Assembly: GCF_001458315.1 (NCBI RefSeq)
Contig: NZ_CYRX01000032.1
Location: forward strand, 1 to 64,000
Origin: Thalassobacter stenotrophicus
GTDB taxonomy: Bacteria > Pseudomonadota > Alphaproteobacteria > Rhodobacterales > Rhodobacteraceae
Length of the DNA: 64,000 bases
Direction of reading: 5' to 3'
Below the pieces are notes generated by a model. That model was given only the letters and a program-made list of their open reading frames with translations, was not told where the DNA came from and did no database searches. Positions 27,233 through 35,637 of the stretch are shown in pieces. The stretch's first letter is position 1, and every line of letters starts with the position of its first letter. Made by a program: the position numbers and the translations under genes.

Positions 27233-27855
27233 GCCGGTTGATCGGCGTATATGGCGCTGCCGGATGCGGGCGCGGAGTCATGCCCTTGCTTCGCTCACAA
27301 TACCGCGCGCCCGAACTTGTTTTCATCGACGATGGCCAAGCCCCAGGCTACGTAAACGGCCACGATATTTTGACCTGGACCGATTTTCTCGAACGCCAAA
27401 CCGACCAAAAGGCAGTCAGCATCGCCATAGCCGCCTCACATATCCGCCAGACCCTCGCGGAAAAATGCGCCGCTGCAAATATCCCACTGATCGAGGTACG
27501 CGCCGCTTCTGTCGTGCAGATGGATGAAGTCGTGATCGAAGAAGGTGCATGCCTGTCCCCTTTCGTGACCCTGAGCTCGAACATCCGCATTGGCCGCTGC
27601 TTCCACGCTAACCTTTATTCCTATGTCGAGCATGATTGCATCATCGGTGACTTCGTGACCTTCGCACCGGGCGCCAAGGTGAACGGGAATGTCACCATCG
27701 GCGATCACGCTTATATCGGCTCGGGCGCCATTATCCGCCAGGGTCTCACCATTGGCGCTGGCGTCATTGTCGGCATGGGTGCGGTCGTCACCCGCGATGT
27801 GCCACCGGGCGTCACCGTCGTCGGCAATCCGGCCAAACCACTTATCAAGGACTGA
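27229..27855 (+). CDS. Sugar O/N-acetyltransferase of the PglD (NeuD) family
   Basis: About 208 aa from GTG 27229, which overlaps the previous stop (GTGA). An N-terminal nucleotide-sugar-binding part (LIGVYGAAGCGRGVMPLLRSQY) precedes a left-handed beta-helix of hexapeptide repeats (IRIGRCFHANLYSYVEHDCIIG; VTIGDHAYIGSGAIIRQG; LTIGAGVIVGMGAVVTRDVP) with the catalytic His near EHDCIIG. It would acetylate the 4-amino group of UDP-2-acetamido-4-amino-trideoxyglucose. The order transferase, acetyltransferase, aminotransferase repeats that of the Campylobacter pgl locus in part. Confidence 0.88.
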   Translation: MSRLIGVYGAAGCGRGVMPLLRSQYRAPELVFIDDGQAPGYVNGHDILTWTDFLERQTDQKAVSIAIAASHIRQTLAEKCAAANIPLIEVRAASVVQMDEVVIEEGACLSPFVTLSSNIRIGRCFHANLYSYVEHDCIIGDFVTFAPGAKVNGNVTIGDHAYIGSGAIIRQGLTIGAGVIVGMGAVVTRDVPPGVTVVGNPAKPLIKD

Positions 27856-27858
27856 TCC

Positions 27859-28992
27859 ATGCGTATCTACCTCTCCCGCCCCCACATGTCCGGCAATGAG
27901 GAGCGACGCGTGGCCGAAGCTTTTGCGTCGAACTTCATCGCCCCGCTGGGACCCCAACTGGACGCCTTTGAGGCGTCCGTGCGCGACTACCTCGGGGCGG
28001 ATGTGCATTGCGTCGGCCTGTCCTCGGGTTCGGCGGCGCTGCACCTCGCGCTGCGCATCGCGGGGGTGGGCCCGGGCGACGAGGTCTGGATCTCTTCCAT
28101 GACCTTCGCGGGCGGCATCTTCCCGGTAAACTACCTCGGCGCAAGTCCGCGTTTTTTTGATCTCTCACCTGAAAGCTGGACGGTCGACACAGCGCTGCTG
28201 GCCAAAGAGCTCGCAAAGGCCGCTACCGAAAACCGCCTGCCCAAGGCCATCGTACCGACCGATCTTTACGGCCAGTCCGCCGATCTCGACACGCTGGAGA
28301 GCCTCGCGGCGCAATACGGCGTACGCCTCATCGTTGACAGTGCCGAAAGCCTGGGCGCGACCTACAAGAATGGCCGCAAGGCCGGCACCGGCGGAGATGC
28401 CGCGATCCTGTCGTTCAACGGCAACAAGATTATCACCACCTCTGGCGGCGGCATGCTGGTCACCCGTCACAAAGCTTGGGCCGATGAGGCCCGTTTCCTC
28501 GCCACCCAGGCGCGCGACCCCGCCCCGCATTACGAGCATTCCACCTTTGGCTACAACTACCGCCTGTCAAACATCTGCGCGGCAATTGGGCTGGGGCAAA
28601 TGGAGGTGCTGGACGCCCGCGTGGCTCGCCGCCGCGAGATCTTCGCGCGCTACAAAGCCGCGCTAGCCCGCCCCGGCATCGCCTTCATGCCTGAGCCCGA
28701 AGGCCTGCACTCGACCCGCTGGCTGACAGCCCTGACCATCGACCCTAGTGAAACCGGCATCACGCGTGAAGACATCCGCCTGATGCTGCTGGAGCACCAA
28801 ATCGAATCCCGCCCGCTGTGGAAACCGATGCACATGCAGCCGCTCTATGCTGGCGCGCCCTATCACGGAAATGGGTTCGACGAGCGCCTCTTCGCCAACG
28901 GTCTCTGTCTACCTTCGGGCAGTGACATGACTGATGAGCAGCAGGATGAGGTGATTGAGCGGGTCTCAGCGCTCCTTGATAAAGGTCGTTGA
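27859..28992 (+). CDS. DegT/DnrJ/EryC1 aminotransferase (PglE-like)
   Basis: Predicted 377 aa PLP enzyme. It shows ISRP-type start (YLSRPHMSGNEERRVAEAF), SSGSAALHLALR for phosphate binding, VPTDLYGQSADL, DSAESLGATYKNGRKAGT, and the Schiff-base lysine in ILSFNGNKIITTSGGGML, then GYNYRLSNICAAIG. It would aminate a 4-keto-6-deoxy UDP-sugar made by the downstream dehydratase. Nearly identical context to PglE. Its start follows the acetyltransferase by 3 nt. Confidence 0.9.
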   Translation: MRIYLSRPHMSGNEERRVAEAFASNFIAPLGPQLDAFEASVRDYLGADVHCVGLSSGSAALHLALRIAGVGPGDEVWISSMTFAGGIFPVNYLGASPRFFDLSPESWTVDTALLAKELAKAATENRLPKAIVPTDLYGQSADLDTLESLAAQYGVRLIVDSAESLGATYKNGRKAGTGGDAAILSFNGNKIITTSGGGMLVTRHKAWADEARFLATQARDPAPHYEHSTFGYNYRLSNICAAIGLGQMEVLDARVARRREIFARYKAALARPGIAFMPEPEGLHSTRWLTALTIDPSETGITREDIRLMLLEHQIESRPLWKPMHMQPLYAGAPYHGNGFDERLFANGLCLPSGSDMTDEQQDEVIERVSALLDKGR

Positions 28993-29368
28993 ACTATCCC
29001 GGTCAGCCTGATGCGAATAGGTCAGATCGGCTTAAGCAGGCAATAGCCTCAGATAGCTCGGATCCTTGGCCTCTTTGGCGAGAATGATCGTGTGCATACC
29101 AGCTGCTGTGGCTTTTTAAGGCAGACTTGCCGGACCCTTCAATAGCTCTGAGCCACCAGCCCGTTCGACGTCACCGACCGAAACCAAACGGTAATCAGAG
29201 CCGTGCCGGGCAATTAGAACACTGTGCTTATCGTCTAGATCACGCCGGTAGCGCTACTACTGATGATCTTCTTCGGCGCAGTCGCCGTAGCGTGTTGTAG
29301 GCAAGCCTCTGTTCCATTAGCGTTTTCTCGCGGGTCGGCCGCGCTTTGAGTTTAGGATGTAACCTTTA
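28993..29368. other. Intergenic stretch with degenerate coding traces and near-ops sequences
   Basis: 376 bp without a gene. On the - strand about 45 codons around 29110-29250 read open with plausible protein-like composition (RHGSDYRLVSVGDVERAGG) before stops, and a further short open piece (TIILAKEAKDPSYLRLL) follows, suggesting a decayed gene. Two partial matches to the ops core occur on the + strand: CGGTAGCG at 29246-29253 (inside the palindrome GTAGCGCTAC) and CGCCGTAGCGTG at 29283-29294 (10 of 12). No intact gene or clear promoter is seen. Confidence 0.4.
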
Positions 29369-31333
29369 ATGCGTAATTACATCGAACATTTTTCAATACT
29401 GAGCCGGCGCAATAAAATTGCGCTGCAAATTGTTCTCGACTCCATGCTGCTGGCCATTTCATTTCTTGGCGCCATGCTGTTACGGCTCGAGAGTCTAGAT
29501 TTTGCAGGGCAGCCAGGTATCTGGGGCGCGTTGCTGTCCTCCATCATGGCCACCCTGCTGGCCTTTTGGGGATTGGGCCTTTATCGGGTTGTAGTGCGTT
29601 TCATCACCGGAAGGGTCCTAATAATCATTGGCAAGGGGGCTGTGGTGGCAGCAATTTCCCTTTTTGCCGCAGGACTTGTTTTTGACGCCAGCATTCCTCG
29701 ATCTGTTCCGATCATTTTTGCTGTTTTTGCCTTTCTTTCCGTTGGTGGGCTGCGTTTCGCAGCACGGACGTATTTCCGGAACCCAAATCATTTGAACAAA
29801 CGACCCGTGATCATCTACGGCGCTGGGGAAGCCGGACTTCAACTGCTGAACGCACTATTCCACGGCCAAGAATTTGCTCCGGTCGCTCTGGTCGATGATG
29901 ACCCCTCCTTGCAGAACTTGGGCATCGGAGGATTGCGCGTTTATTCACCCGATAGAATACCGCGCCTGGTCCATGAGACGGGTGCCCGGGTGATCTTGCT
30001 GGCCATACCCAGCCTGGGTCGTGTCCGCCGCCGCGAGATTGTGAGCGCGCTGGAAGACCTGCAGCTGGAGATCAAGACGATCCCAGGCATGTCCGACATT
30101 ATCAGCGGAAAGGCCAAGATTTCAGAACTGCGGACAGTTTCAGCTGAAGACTTGCTTGGGCGCGATCCTGTCGCCCCGGACACCGAACTGCTTGGCAGGA
30201 ACATCACCGGGCGTGTGGTTATGGTCTCTGGCGCTGGAGGATCGATCGGCAGTGAGCTCTGCAGGCAGATTCTGACCCAGAATCCGTCCGTCTTGGTCCT
30301 TTACGACGTGTCCGAGTTTGCGCTTTACGCGATCGAAGCTGAACTAAGCGCAACAGCCGTGCGCTTGCTGCATCAGACTAAGGTCGTGCCCATCCTAGGG
30401 TCTGTGCAGCATAGCCGGCGGCTAGAGGCCGCTATCAAGGGCTTTAAGGTTCAGACGATCTACCATGCGGCAGCCTATAAGCATGTGCCGCTGGTAGAGG
30501 AAAACGTAGTTGAGGGCATCCGAAACAACGTGTTTGGCACACTCGCAATCACGCTCGCCGCCCAGAAACTTGGCGTCGAAAACTTCATTCTGATTTCCAC
30601 TGACAAAGCGGTGCGGCCGACAAACGTCATGGGCGCGACCAAGCGCATCGCAGAGTTGATCTGCCAGGCCCATGCGCAGGAGGCATCTTCCACAGTCTTC
30701 TCGATGGTCCGGTTCGGGAATGTTCTTGGCTCGTCCGGGTCGGTCATCCCGCGGTTTCGGGCCCAGATCGAGGCTGGGGGACCTGTCACAGTCACGCACA
30801 AGGACATCAATCGCTACTTCATGACGATCCCCGAAGCGGCCCAGCTGGTGATCCAGGCAGGTGCCTTGGGTCAGGGTGGGGATGTTTTCGTGCTCGACAT
30901 GGGAGACCCTGTAAAGATCATGGACCTCGCCTTCAGCATGGTTAAGCTGCATGGTCTGATCCCTTACATGGTCGACCACCCGGATCAGGTATTGCCGGAA
31001 AAGGGTGACATCCCGGTCTGTGTCACTGGTCTGCGCAAGGGCGAGAAGCTTTTCGAGGAGCTTCTGATCGGCAACAACCCAGCTCCAACCAAGCACCCAC
31101 GGATCATGACAGCATCCGAAGTCTCACTGCCACGCGACGCGTTGATGGCAGTTCTGGATCGGCTTCTACAGGCCTGTGAGGCGTTCGACTTGCCAGCAAT
31201 CGTAATCATTTTACACGAATTACCGCTCGAGTACGCGCCGTCGAGCACAGAGATCTCAGACCTGCTTTGGAGGGCTGATCACGACACCGACGAGCAGCAG
31301 AGCATGGCGATCGAGGCAGGCATTCGCACATGA
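29369..31333 (+). CDS. Membrane-bound UDP-sugar 4,6-dehydratase (PglF/CapD/WbpM family)
   Basis: Predicted 654 aa. Four N-terminal membrane helices (IALQIVLDSMLLAISFLGAML and following) are joined to a CoA-binding-like domain (RPVIIYGAGEAGLQLLNALF, about 145-165) and a short-chain dehydrogenase domain with VVMVSGAGGSIGSELCRQIL (about 285-304) and the STDKAVRPTNVMGATKR active-site segment in which Tyr is replaced by Met, as in this long dehydratase family. It turns UDP-GlcNAc into the 4-keto-6-deoxy sugar used by the PglE/PglD pair, completing a UDP-diacetylbacillosamine route. A GGATG-type ribosome site precedes ATG 29369. Confidence 0.92.
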   Translation: MRNYIEHFSILSRRNKIALQIVLDSMLLAISFLGAMLLRLESLDFAGQPGIWGALLSSIMATLLAFWGLGLYRVVVRFITGRVLIIIGKGAVVAAISLFAAGLVFDASIPRSVPIIFAVFAFLSVGGLRFAARTYFRNPNHLNKRPVIIYGAGEAGLQLLNALFHGQEFAPVALVDDDPSLQNLGIGGLRVYSPDRIPRLVHETGARVILLAIPSLGRVRRREIVSALEDLQLEIKTIPGMSDIISGKAKISELRTVSAEDLLGRDPVAPDTELLGRNITGRVVMVSGAGGSIGSELCRQILTQNPSVLVLYDVSEFALYAIEAELSATAVRLLHQTKVVPILGSVQHSRRLEAAIKGFKVQTIYHAAAYKHVPLVEENVVEGIRNNVFGTLAITLAAQKLGVENFILISTDKAVRPTNVMGATKRIAELICQAHAQEASSTVFSMVRFGNVLGSSGSVIPRFRAQIEAGGPVTVTHKDINRYFMTIPEAAQLVIQAGALGQGGDVFVLDMGDPVKIMDLAFSMVKLHGLIPYMVDHPDQVLPEKGDIPVCVTGLRKGEKLFEELLIGNNPAPTKHPRIMTASEVSLPRDALMAVLDRLLQACEAFDLPAIVIILHELPLEYAPSSTEISDLLWRADHDTDEQQSMAIEAGIRT

Positions 31334-31818
31334 CATTTGCCGCCGAGAAGAAACCTAGACTCGCGCGCGTGTTGTTCAGCCGCACCCTTCACACATATTT
31401 TCTAATGCGCCGCGGACTGACGATTGGGGTTCGCGCGATTGTGCGGTCAGATGATGGTAAGTTCCTGCTCGTCCGCCACACCTACACTCCCGGATGGCAT
31501 TTTCCTGGGGGCGGAGTCGAAAAGGGCGAAACGACAGAACAGGCTTTAATCAACGAATTGCGACAGGAGACCGGCCTGCAACTTGCTCATAAACCTGTTT
31601 TACACGGCGTGTTTTTTAATAATGGCGTGAGCAAAAGGGATCACGTTCTGGCATACCTTTGTGATGCCAAAGGGGCTGTCGATGCCAAGCCAAAGAGCAT
31701 AGAAATCGCCGAAATCGGATATTTCGATTTCGAAAACCTACCGCCGGATACTGATCCTGGAACAGTTCGCCGCATTCGTGAAATTGTATGCGGAGATGCT
31801 CAAACTGAAGGCTGGTAA
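31330..31818 (+). CDS. Nudix hydrolase
   Basis: Predicted 162 aa, overlapping the dehydratase stop by 4 nt (ATGA). A hydrophobic N-terminus ([19 protein letters not shown]) leads to [27 protein letters not shown], the Nudix box split here: the first catalytic Glu is kept (NE), the usual Arg is Asn, and the middle Glu of the EE pair is Gln. Metal binding may be altered. Nudix proteins at the end of sugar loci usually clean up nucleotide sugars or lipid-linked intermediates. It is the last + strand gene before the prophage. Confidence 0.82.
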   Translation: MTFAAEKKPRLARVLFSRTLHTYFLMRRGLTIGVRAIVRSDDGKFLLVRHTYTPGWHFPGGGVEKGETTEQALINELRQETGLQLAHKPVLHGVFFNNGVSKRDHVLAYLCDAKGAVDAKPKSIEIAEIGYFDFENLPPDTDPGTVRRIREIVCGDAQTEGW

Positions 31819-31847
31819 CCAGTTCGGTCACAACACTGTTCGATCGT

Positions 31848-33071
31848 TCAATGATGGGTTTCCACTCCGACCACAACCATCCCCGTCAAATGCCAGACGG
31901 CCGCCATCATGATCCCCATATTGAAGGCAAACTCGTTGGCGCAGCTCTGCTTGAAGAACTCCCCCTCGAGGAACATGCAGGACCCCTTGCAGAGCTGAAC
32001 GACGGGGCATGACATGCATTCGGGCCGGAAGGCAAAATGCGTCGCGGTATTCAGCGCGATCCCATCGAAGTCAGCTACATGCCCAATCTTGTGCACGCCC
32101 TTCGCCCCGGTGTTCTGGCAGGTCATGACGTTGCCGCGCAGATCCACGGCGATAGTGTCTTCCCGGTCCATGCCGCACTTTTGTCCAAGGGCCTCAATGG
32201 GCCTCTGCCGCTGGAGTGAGGCGTAGAACTCATCAATGCGCTCGCCGAGACCAAAGGCGTTCGGGTCCTCAACCAGCGCCTCGAAGATCGACCGCGTCAG
32301 GCTATTGAGTTCCGCAGGTTCAAACCGCCCCGTGCCGATTGCGGTCGCCGCATCATAAACATTCACCACGCCTTCGAGCCCGACAAACACATCCGGCCCG
32401 ACATTTTCGGCGAACCAGGCCTTGAGGGCCCGAAGGTCGTGATGCTGGCGCGTCAGCACCGCATTGAACCCGGTCTTTTCGGGGCGATCGGCCAGCAGGG
32501 TTTCGATCCATCGACGCTTATCTGGATCATCAAGTGGATCGGGCCCGCGCAAATGCTGCCCCGGGCCGTCATGGCTGATCCCGATGGCAATGTCGTATTG
32601 CGCGATGAACTCGAGCTTTTCCCGATCAAGCAAGGATCCGTTGGTGATGATTGAGAAAGCAACCCCTGGAAACAGCTCCGCCAGTGCGGGGATCAACCGT
32701 TTGATCTTGGCCCAGTACAGAAAAGGCTCGCCGCCCCAGAGCTCAATCTGTTCTGGGGCTTGCGCGATCCATCCGTCAAGCTGGGTCAGAAACTGCGCGA
32801 CATCTGCCAATTTGGAGACGGTTGCATCACCGATCTGGACAGCTTGATTGCAATAACTACAGGCGTAGTTACACGAGAGCCCAAGTTGGATTTTCAGGAT
32901 GCGGGGTGCGCGGGATTTTCCGAGGGGTTTGTCTTTGGCCACGCGCGGTACCGCCGCGAAGATTCCCGGTTCTACCAGCAGCGGCAGCCCCTCGCATTCG
33001 GATGTGTGCGGGTTGTAGCGCACGTGATGACGGCTGCCGTCACGCGCTTCCAGTTTCAGATCGAACCACAT
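31848..33071 (-). CDS. Radical SAM/SPASM peptide-modifying protein at the end of the phage tail operon
   Basis: Predicted 407 aa. The radical SAM core has CNYACSYC (Cys67, 71, 74) for the 4Fe-4S cluster, LWGGEP (112-116) for SAM binding and ITNGSLLD. The C-terminus is a textbook SPASM domain: Cys299-x13-Gly-x4-Cys318, then C-x2-C-x5-C-x3-C at 352-365 and a final Cys377, binding auxiliary clusters. SPASM proteins mature ribosomally made peptides (thioether, C-C or epimerised residues). The start overlaps the preceding oxygenase stop (TGATG). Two genes upstream in the operon is a small Cys/Asn-rich protein, the obvious candidate substrate. Tail-module placement is unusual for this family. Confidence 0.9.
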   Translation of the reverse strand: MWFDLKLEARDGSRHHVRYNPHTSECEGLPLLVEPGIFAAVPRVAKDKPLGKSRAPRILKIQLGLSCNYACSYCNQAVQIGDATVSKLADVAQFLTQLDGWIAQAPEQIELWGGEPFLYWAKIKRLIPALAELFPGVAFSIITNGSLLDREKLEFIAQYDIAIGISHDGPGQHLRGPDPLDDPDKRRWIETLLADRPEKTGFNAVLTRQHHDLRALKAWFAENVGPDVFVGLEGVVNVYDAATAIGTGRFEPAELNSLTRSIFEALVEDPNAFGLGERIDEFYASLQRQRPIEALGQKCGMDREDTIAVDLRGNVMTCQNTGAKGVHKIGHVADFDGIALNTATHFAFRPECMSCPVVQLCKGSCMFLEGEFFKQSCANEFAFNMGIMMAAVWHLTGMVVVGVETHH

Positions 33072-33703
33072 CAGTCGAATAGCCTTTCCTCGATCGCCAC
33101 GGGGAGATTGACGCGGAAGTTCGCGACGACCTGCACATGCGGCGCGCTCCCCTCGTAGGGGTGCTGGTTGTGGGGAATATGAGAGGGGAAGAAGACCGAG
33201 AGCCCCGGCCGCGGGTTAACCGAGTAGCCATGGCGGCTCTCATAAGGCAGCCGCCCCTCGTCAAAGTAGCGCGACGGGTCCTCGATTACGAACCGAGGGT
33301 TCCCCACGCTGTTCACCGGCTGGCCCGACCCACTGCCGGTCAGGAAGTGGACGCAGGTCAGGTCGCCCTCGCGGCTGTCTTTGTGGGTCGAGATGAAGCC
33401 GCCTTTGGTGATCACCAGCGCACGGTTTTCGCAATGATCGGGGTCGAGATATTTGGCCCAAGGGCCGAGCACGGCGCGCGCGCAAGCGAAGAGATGGGCT
33501 TTCAAGGTCTGACCTGCGTCGCATTGCTCAAGTATGCCGCGCACACGGCGCTTGGCTGCATTGGCCATCGACCCGCTGCCATTTGCTTCGACTGTGGCGA
33601 TGGCCTCGTCGGCCAGTTGCCTATTCACCACCCAGTCGACTGGCGTCTCTACGAACGTGACCCGCGTCGGCCAGAGGTCGATACTCGTGCTTCGGATTTC
33701 CAT
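33071..33703 (-). CDS. 2OG-Fe(II) oxygenase-like protein (nearer to rSAM gene)
   Basis: About 210 aa from ATG 33703; a TTG at 33718 would lie inside the peptide gene. The metal facial triad appears as His107-x-Asp109 (FISTHKDSREGD) and His178 in FFPSHIPHNQHPYEG, with NFRVN following. The usual co-substrate Arg ten residues after the distal His is not obvious; His189 occupies that area. Proteins of this fold hydroxylate or desaturate protein side chains or small molecules in the cytoplasm. It lies between the Cys-rich peptide (gap 2 nt) and the radical SAM gene (1-nt overlap), so all three should be co-translated. Confidence 0.75.
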   Translation of the reverse strand: MEIRSTSIDLWPTRVTFVETPVDWVVNRQLADEAIATVEANGSGSMANAAKRRVRGILEQCDAGQTLKAHLFACARAVLGPWAKYLDPDHCENRALVITKGGFISTHKDSREGDLTCVHFLTGSGSGQPVNSVGNPRFVIEDPSRYFDEGRLPYESRHGYSVNPRPGLSVFFPSHIPHNQHPYEGSAPHVQVVANFRVNLPVAIEERLFD

Positions 33704-33705
33704 CG

Positions 33706-34002
33706 TCAGCACCGGCAATTACAGTTGCAGTTGAAGCTATAGCGGTTGGCTGTAATGGTCACAGCACCGGAACTGCCGCCGCCTGAGAGGCTGTGAACCG
33801 TGCAGTTTGCCACGCAGTTACAGTTGCCGCCGGAAGTGTTGTAACTGCGCGGCCAAAAAGACCCTCCAGACGTCGGGGAGCCATTGCTGAGAGATACGCC
33901 CGTGATTGTGCCTGCACCAATTGCCGGCTTGTTGGTGATCCGCGACCAGTCCACGTTGCCGCTGTCGTCGATCACGATAGTTGTTCCGACCTTATAGGCC
34001 AT
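33706..34002 (-). CDS. 98-residue Cys/Asn-rich peptide, predicted substrate of the adjacent enzymes
   Basis: 98 aa. ATG 34002 has an excellent ribosome site (AAGGAGG, 5-nt spacer) inside the end of the upstream oxygenase gene (11-nt overlap). Residues 1-30 (VGTTIVIDDSGNVDWSRI) resemble the start of phage tail proteins. Residues 31-59 are Gly/Ser/Thr-rich and end in Gly-Gly. Seven Cys follow: NCNC at 60-63, Cys67, and a C-terminal run NCNCNCRC at 91-98. Alternating Asn-Cys right at the terminus, and a radical SAM/SPASM protein plus two oxygenases next door, suggest a RiPP-like modified tail peptide. No similar protein is known to me. It might instead be a metal-binding or disulphide-linked tail-tip protein. 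Confidence 0.8.
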   Translation of the reverse strand: MAYKVGTTIVIDDSGNVDWSRITNKPAIGAGTITGVSLSNGSPTSGGSFWPRSYNTSGGNCNCVANCTVHSLSGGGSSGAVTITANRYSFNCNCNCRC

Positions 34003-34732
34003 GGCTGCCTCCTTGCGCCTGATGGGCCAGGATCTCGGAGAGCCCGGCCTTGCAGTGGGAATTTGGGAGTTCGAGCGAACAGAGGACGGGGATGCACATT
34101 CGCTCCTCGCCCTCGAAATAGGTGCTGTCATGGGGCACATGGCCCTCGAAGACGAACATGGAGCCCGTGCGTGGCTCGACCGCATACCAGCCGCCGACAT
34201 AGGCGTCTGGGTTGTTGCAGGGCCAGAGCCGCTTACCGACATTCGCCGGATCGTAGAAGCGCACCGCGCCGCGATGGAGCGAGGTCTCGGGGCAATCGGC
34301 GTCCAGCACCACACGCGGGTAATAGGTGCAGACGATGTCGGTCTGAAAATGGGTGTGGGCGTTTATACCGACATTTTCGCGCAGGGCGCGGCGCTGCCAG
34401 AAGGTGTCCGACATCATGGCGATCTCGCCTGTGTGGTCGTAGCCATAGGCAAGCTGCAGATATTCCCTGACAGCTGCCGCCACCATCTGCGCCAGCACCG
34501 CAATCGCAGGGTCCTGTCGGTCCATCAGGAAATTGTGCCGCAGATGTCCAAGATGGTTGGTCTGGTCGCCAACATTACGGCCGTCGCCCGCGTCTTGAAT
34601 GCGGTTCGCCACCGCGTCGTCGGCCGCTAACGCGTGTAGGTGGTCGTTAAAGCCCTCCGGCAACTCCCAGTGCTTGTGCAAAACGAAGGTGGGATAGATC
34701 AGCTGTAACTCGGTCGTGGTGGCAATCTCCAT
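33992..34732 (-). CDS. 2OG-Fe(II) oxygenase-like protein (upstream of the peptide)
   Basis: 246 aa from ATG 34732, which overlaps the previous stop (TGATG) and has GGAGG 5 nt upstream. It resembles the putative 2OG-Fe(II) oxygenases with an N-x-x-H-x-H iron motif: NAHTHFQTD (His126, His128), then EPRTGSMFVFEGHVPHDSTYFEGEERMC, where His201 and Arg211 have the expected ten-residue spacing for iron and 2-oxoglutarate binding. Clearly a different subfamily from the oxygenase on the other side of the peptide gene. Substrate unknown: the Cys-rich peptide or the collagen-like fibre encoded upstream are both possible. Confidence 0.78.
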   Translation of the reverse strand: MEIATTTELQLIYPTFVLHKHWELPEGFNDHLHALAADDAVANRIQDAGDGRNVGDQTNHLGHLRHNFLMDRQDPAIAVLAQMVAAAVREYLQLAYGYDHTGEIAMMSDTFWQRRALRENVGINAHTHFQTDIVCTYYPRVVLDADCPETSLHRGAVRFYDPANVGKRLWPCNNPDAYVGGWYAVEPRTGSMFVFEGHVPHDSTYFEGEERMCIPVLCSLELPNSHCKAGLSEILAHQAQGGSHGL

Positions 34733-35637
34733 CACACCACCTCCAGGATGATTTTGCCGATCGCGGTATAGTGCTCGGTGTTAATCTTGACCGCGATCCG
34801 CTCGCCTGGGCTGAGCCCAAGCGCCTCGGCAACAAAGCTGCCCGCACCATTCATGTCCGTCGTCAGCCGCCGTTTCGGCAGATAGCCGGCGTCACTGTCG
34901 AGCTTGAGCGCCAGCGCATGTGCGCATGGCGCGCCATCGCCATTCCAGCGCAGCGCGATCGGCACATGAGCCCGCCCTCCCGCGGGCACGGTCACCGTCT
35001 CGGTCGCCACCGTGTGGAAATAGAACTGCTTGAACCACTGCCCGTCATTCGGGATCGTCGCGTCATCGATCCGGCCCGCGACGGTCGTACCATTCAGTAG
35101 GATTGGCTCTTGCTCACAGAGGACTTCGATGCGCGCACTGGACAGGGCCCCCGCGATCGGCATGAAGATCACCAACGCGTTGGAGCACTGCGTTCGGGCC
35201 CTGTGCCGAAAGGAAAAGTCAACTTTTTCACGCGCAGACTGCGCAAAACGGTTGCGCCAAGGAAGCGGGAATCCCGCTTCGTTGGTCATGATATCAATCA
35301 GTGCGTAATCAGTGATTTCATCATGGCCGATCATCCCGTCGAGAAACACATAAGAACGCCCTCTATAGATCGCCCCATGGGTCAATCCGGGCAAATCTGG
35401 AATGAACACGCCGTTGCCACGCATATCGACAAAGCCTGCCGCATTCGAGCGGTCATGAGGTGTCTCAAGCGCTGCCGCTAAGTCTGCCCATGGCAGTGGC
35501 TCGATGCCATCGCGCAGCCCTTGGCCGATCTCACAGGGATCGAAGACGGCAATCCCGGCATAGGTGTCTTGGACATCGACGGCGTAATGCAGCCGCGAGC
35601 CCGTGTTGTAGATGACATGTAGTCCGGTCTCGATCAT
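34732..35637 (-). CDS. Unrecognised beta-rich protein in the tail cassette
   Basis: 301 aa, starting with ATG 35637 (GGAG 8 nt upstream), overlapping the collagen-like fibre stop by 4 nt and the next oxygenase start by 1 nt. No family recognised. An early segment ([29 protein letters not shown]) and a later jelly-roll-like half with alternating hydrophobics ([43 protein letters not shown]) suggest a mostly beta protein. It could be a tail-fibre accessory, a chaperone or a carrier for the modified peptide. Its tight coupling to the oxygenase argues for a shared role. Confidence 0.7.
   Translation of the reverse strand: MIETGLHVIYNTGSRLHYAVDVQDTYAGIAVFDPCEIGQGLRDGIEPLPWADLAAALETPHDRSNAAGFVDMRGNGVFIPDLPGLTHGAIYRGRSYVFLDGMIGHDEITDYALIDIMTNEAGFPLPWRNRFAQSAREKVDFSFRHRARTQCSNALVIFMPIAGALSSARIEVLCEQEPILLNGTTVAGRIDDATIPNDGQWFKQFYFHTVATETVTVPAGGRAHVPIALRWNGDGAPCAHALALKLDSDAGYLPKRRLTTDMNGAGSFVAEALGLSPGERIAVKINTEHYTAIGKIILEVV

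Noticed and set aside
31812-31822. CTGGTAACCAG palindrome at the capsule/prophage border as attachment core
   Set aside because: Too short and no second copy or integrase in the window to support it.
33706-34314. 202-codon version of the Cys-rich peptide gene
   Set aside because: The upstream extension is antisense-like, Arg/Ser/Pro-rich and overlaps the oxygenase; ATG 34002 has an ideal ribosome site and gives 98 residues.
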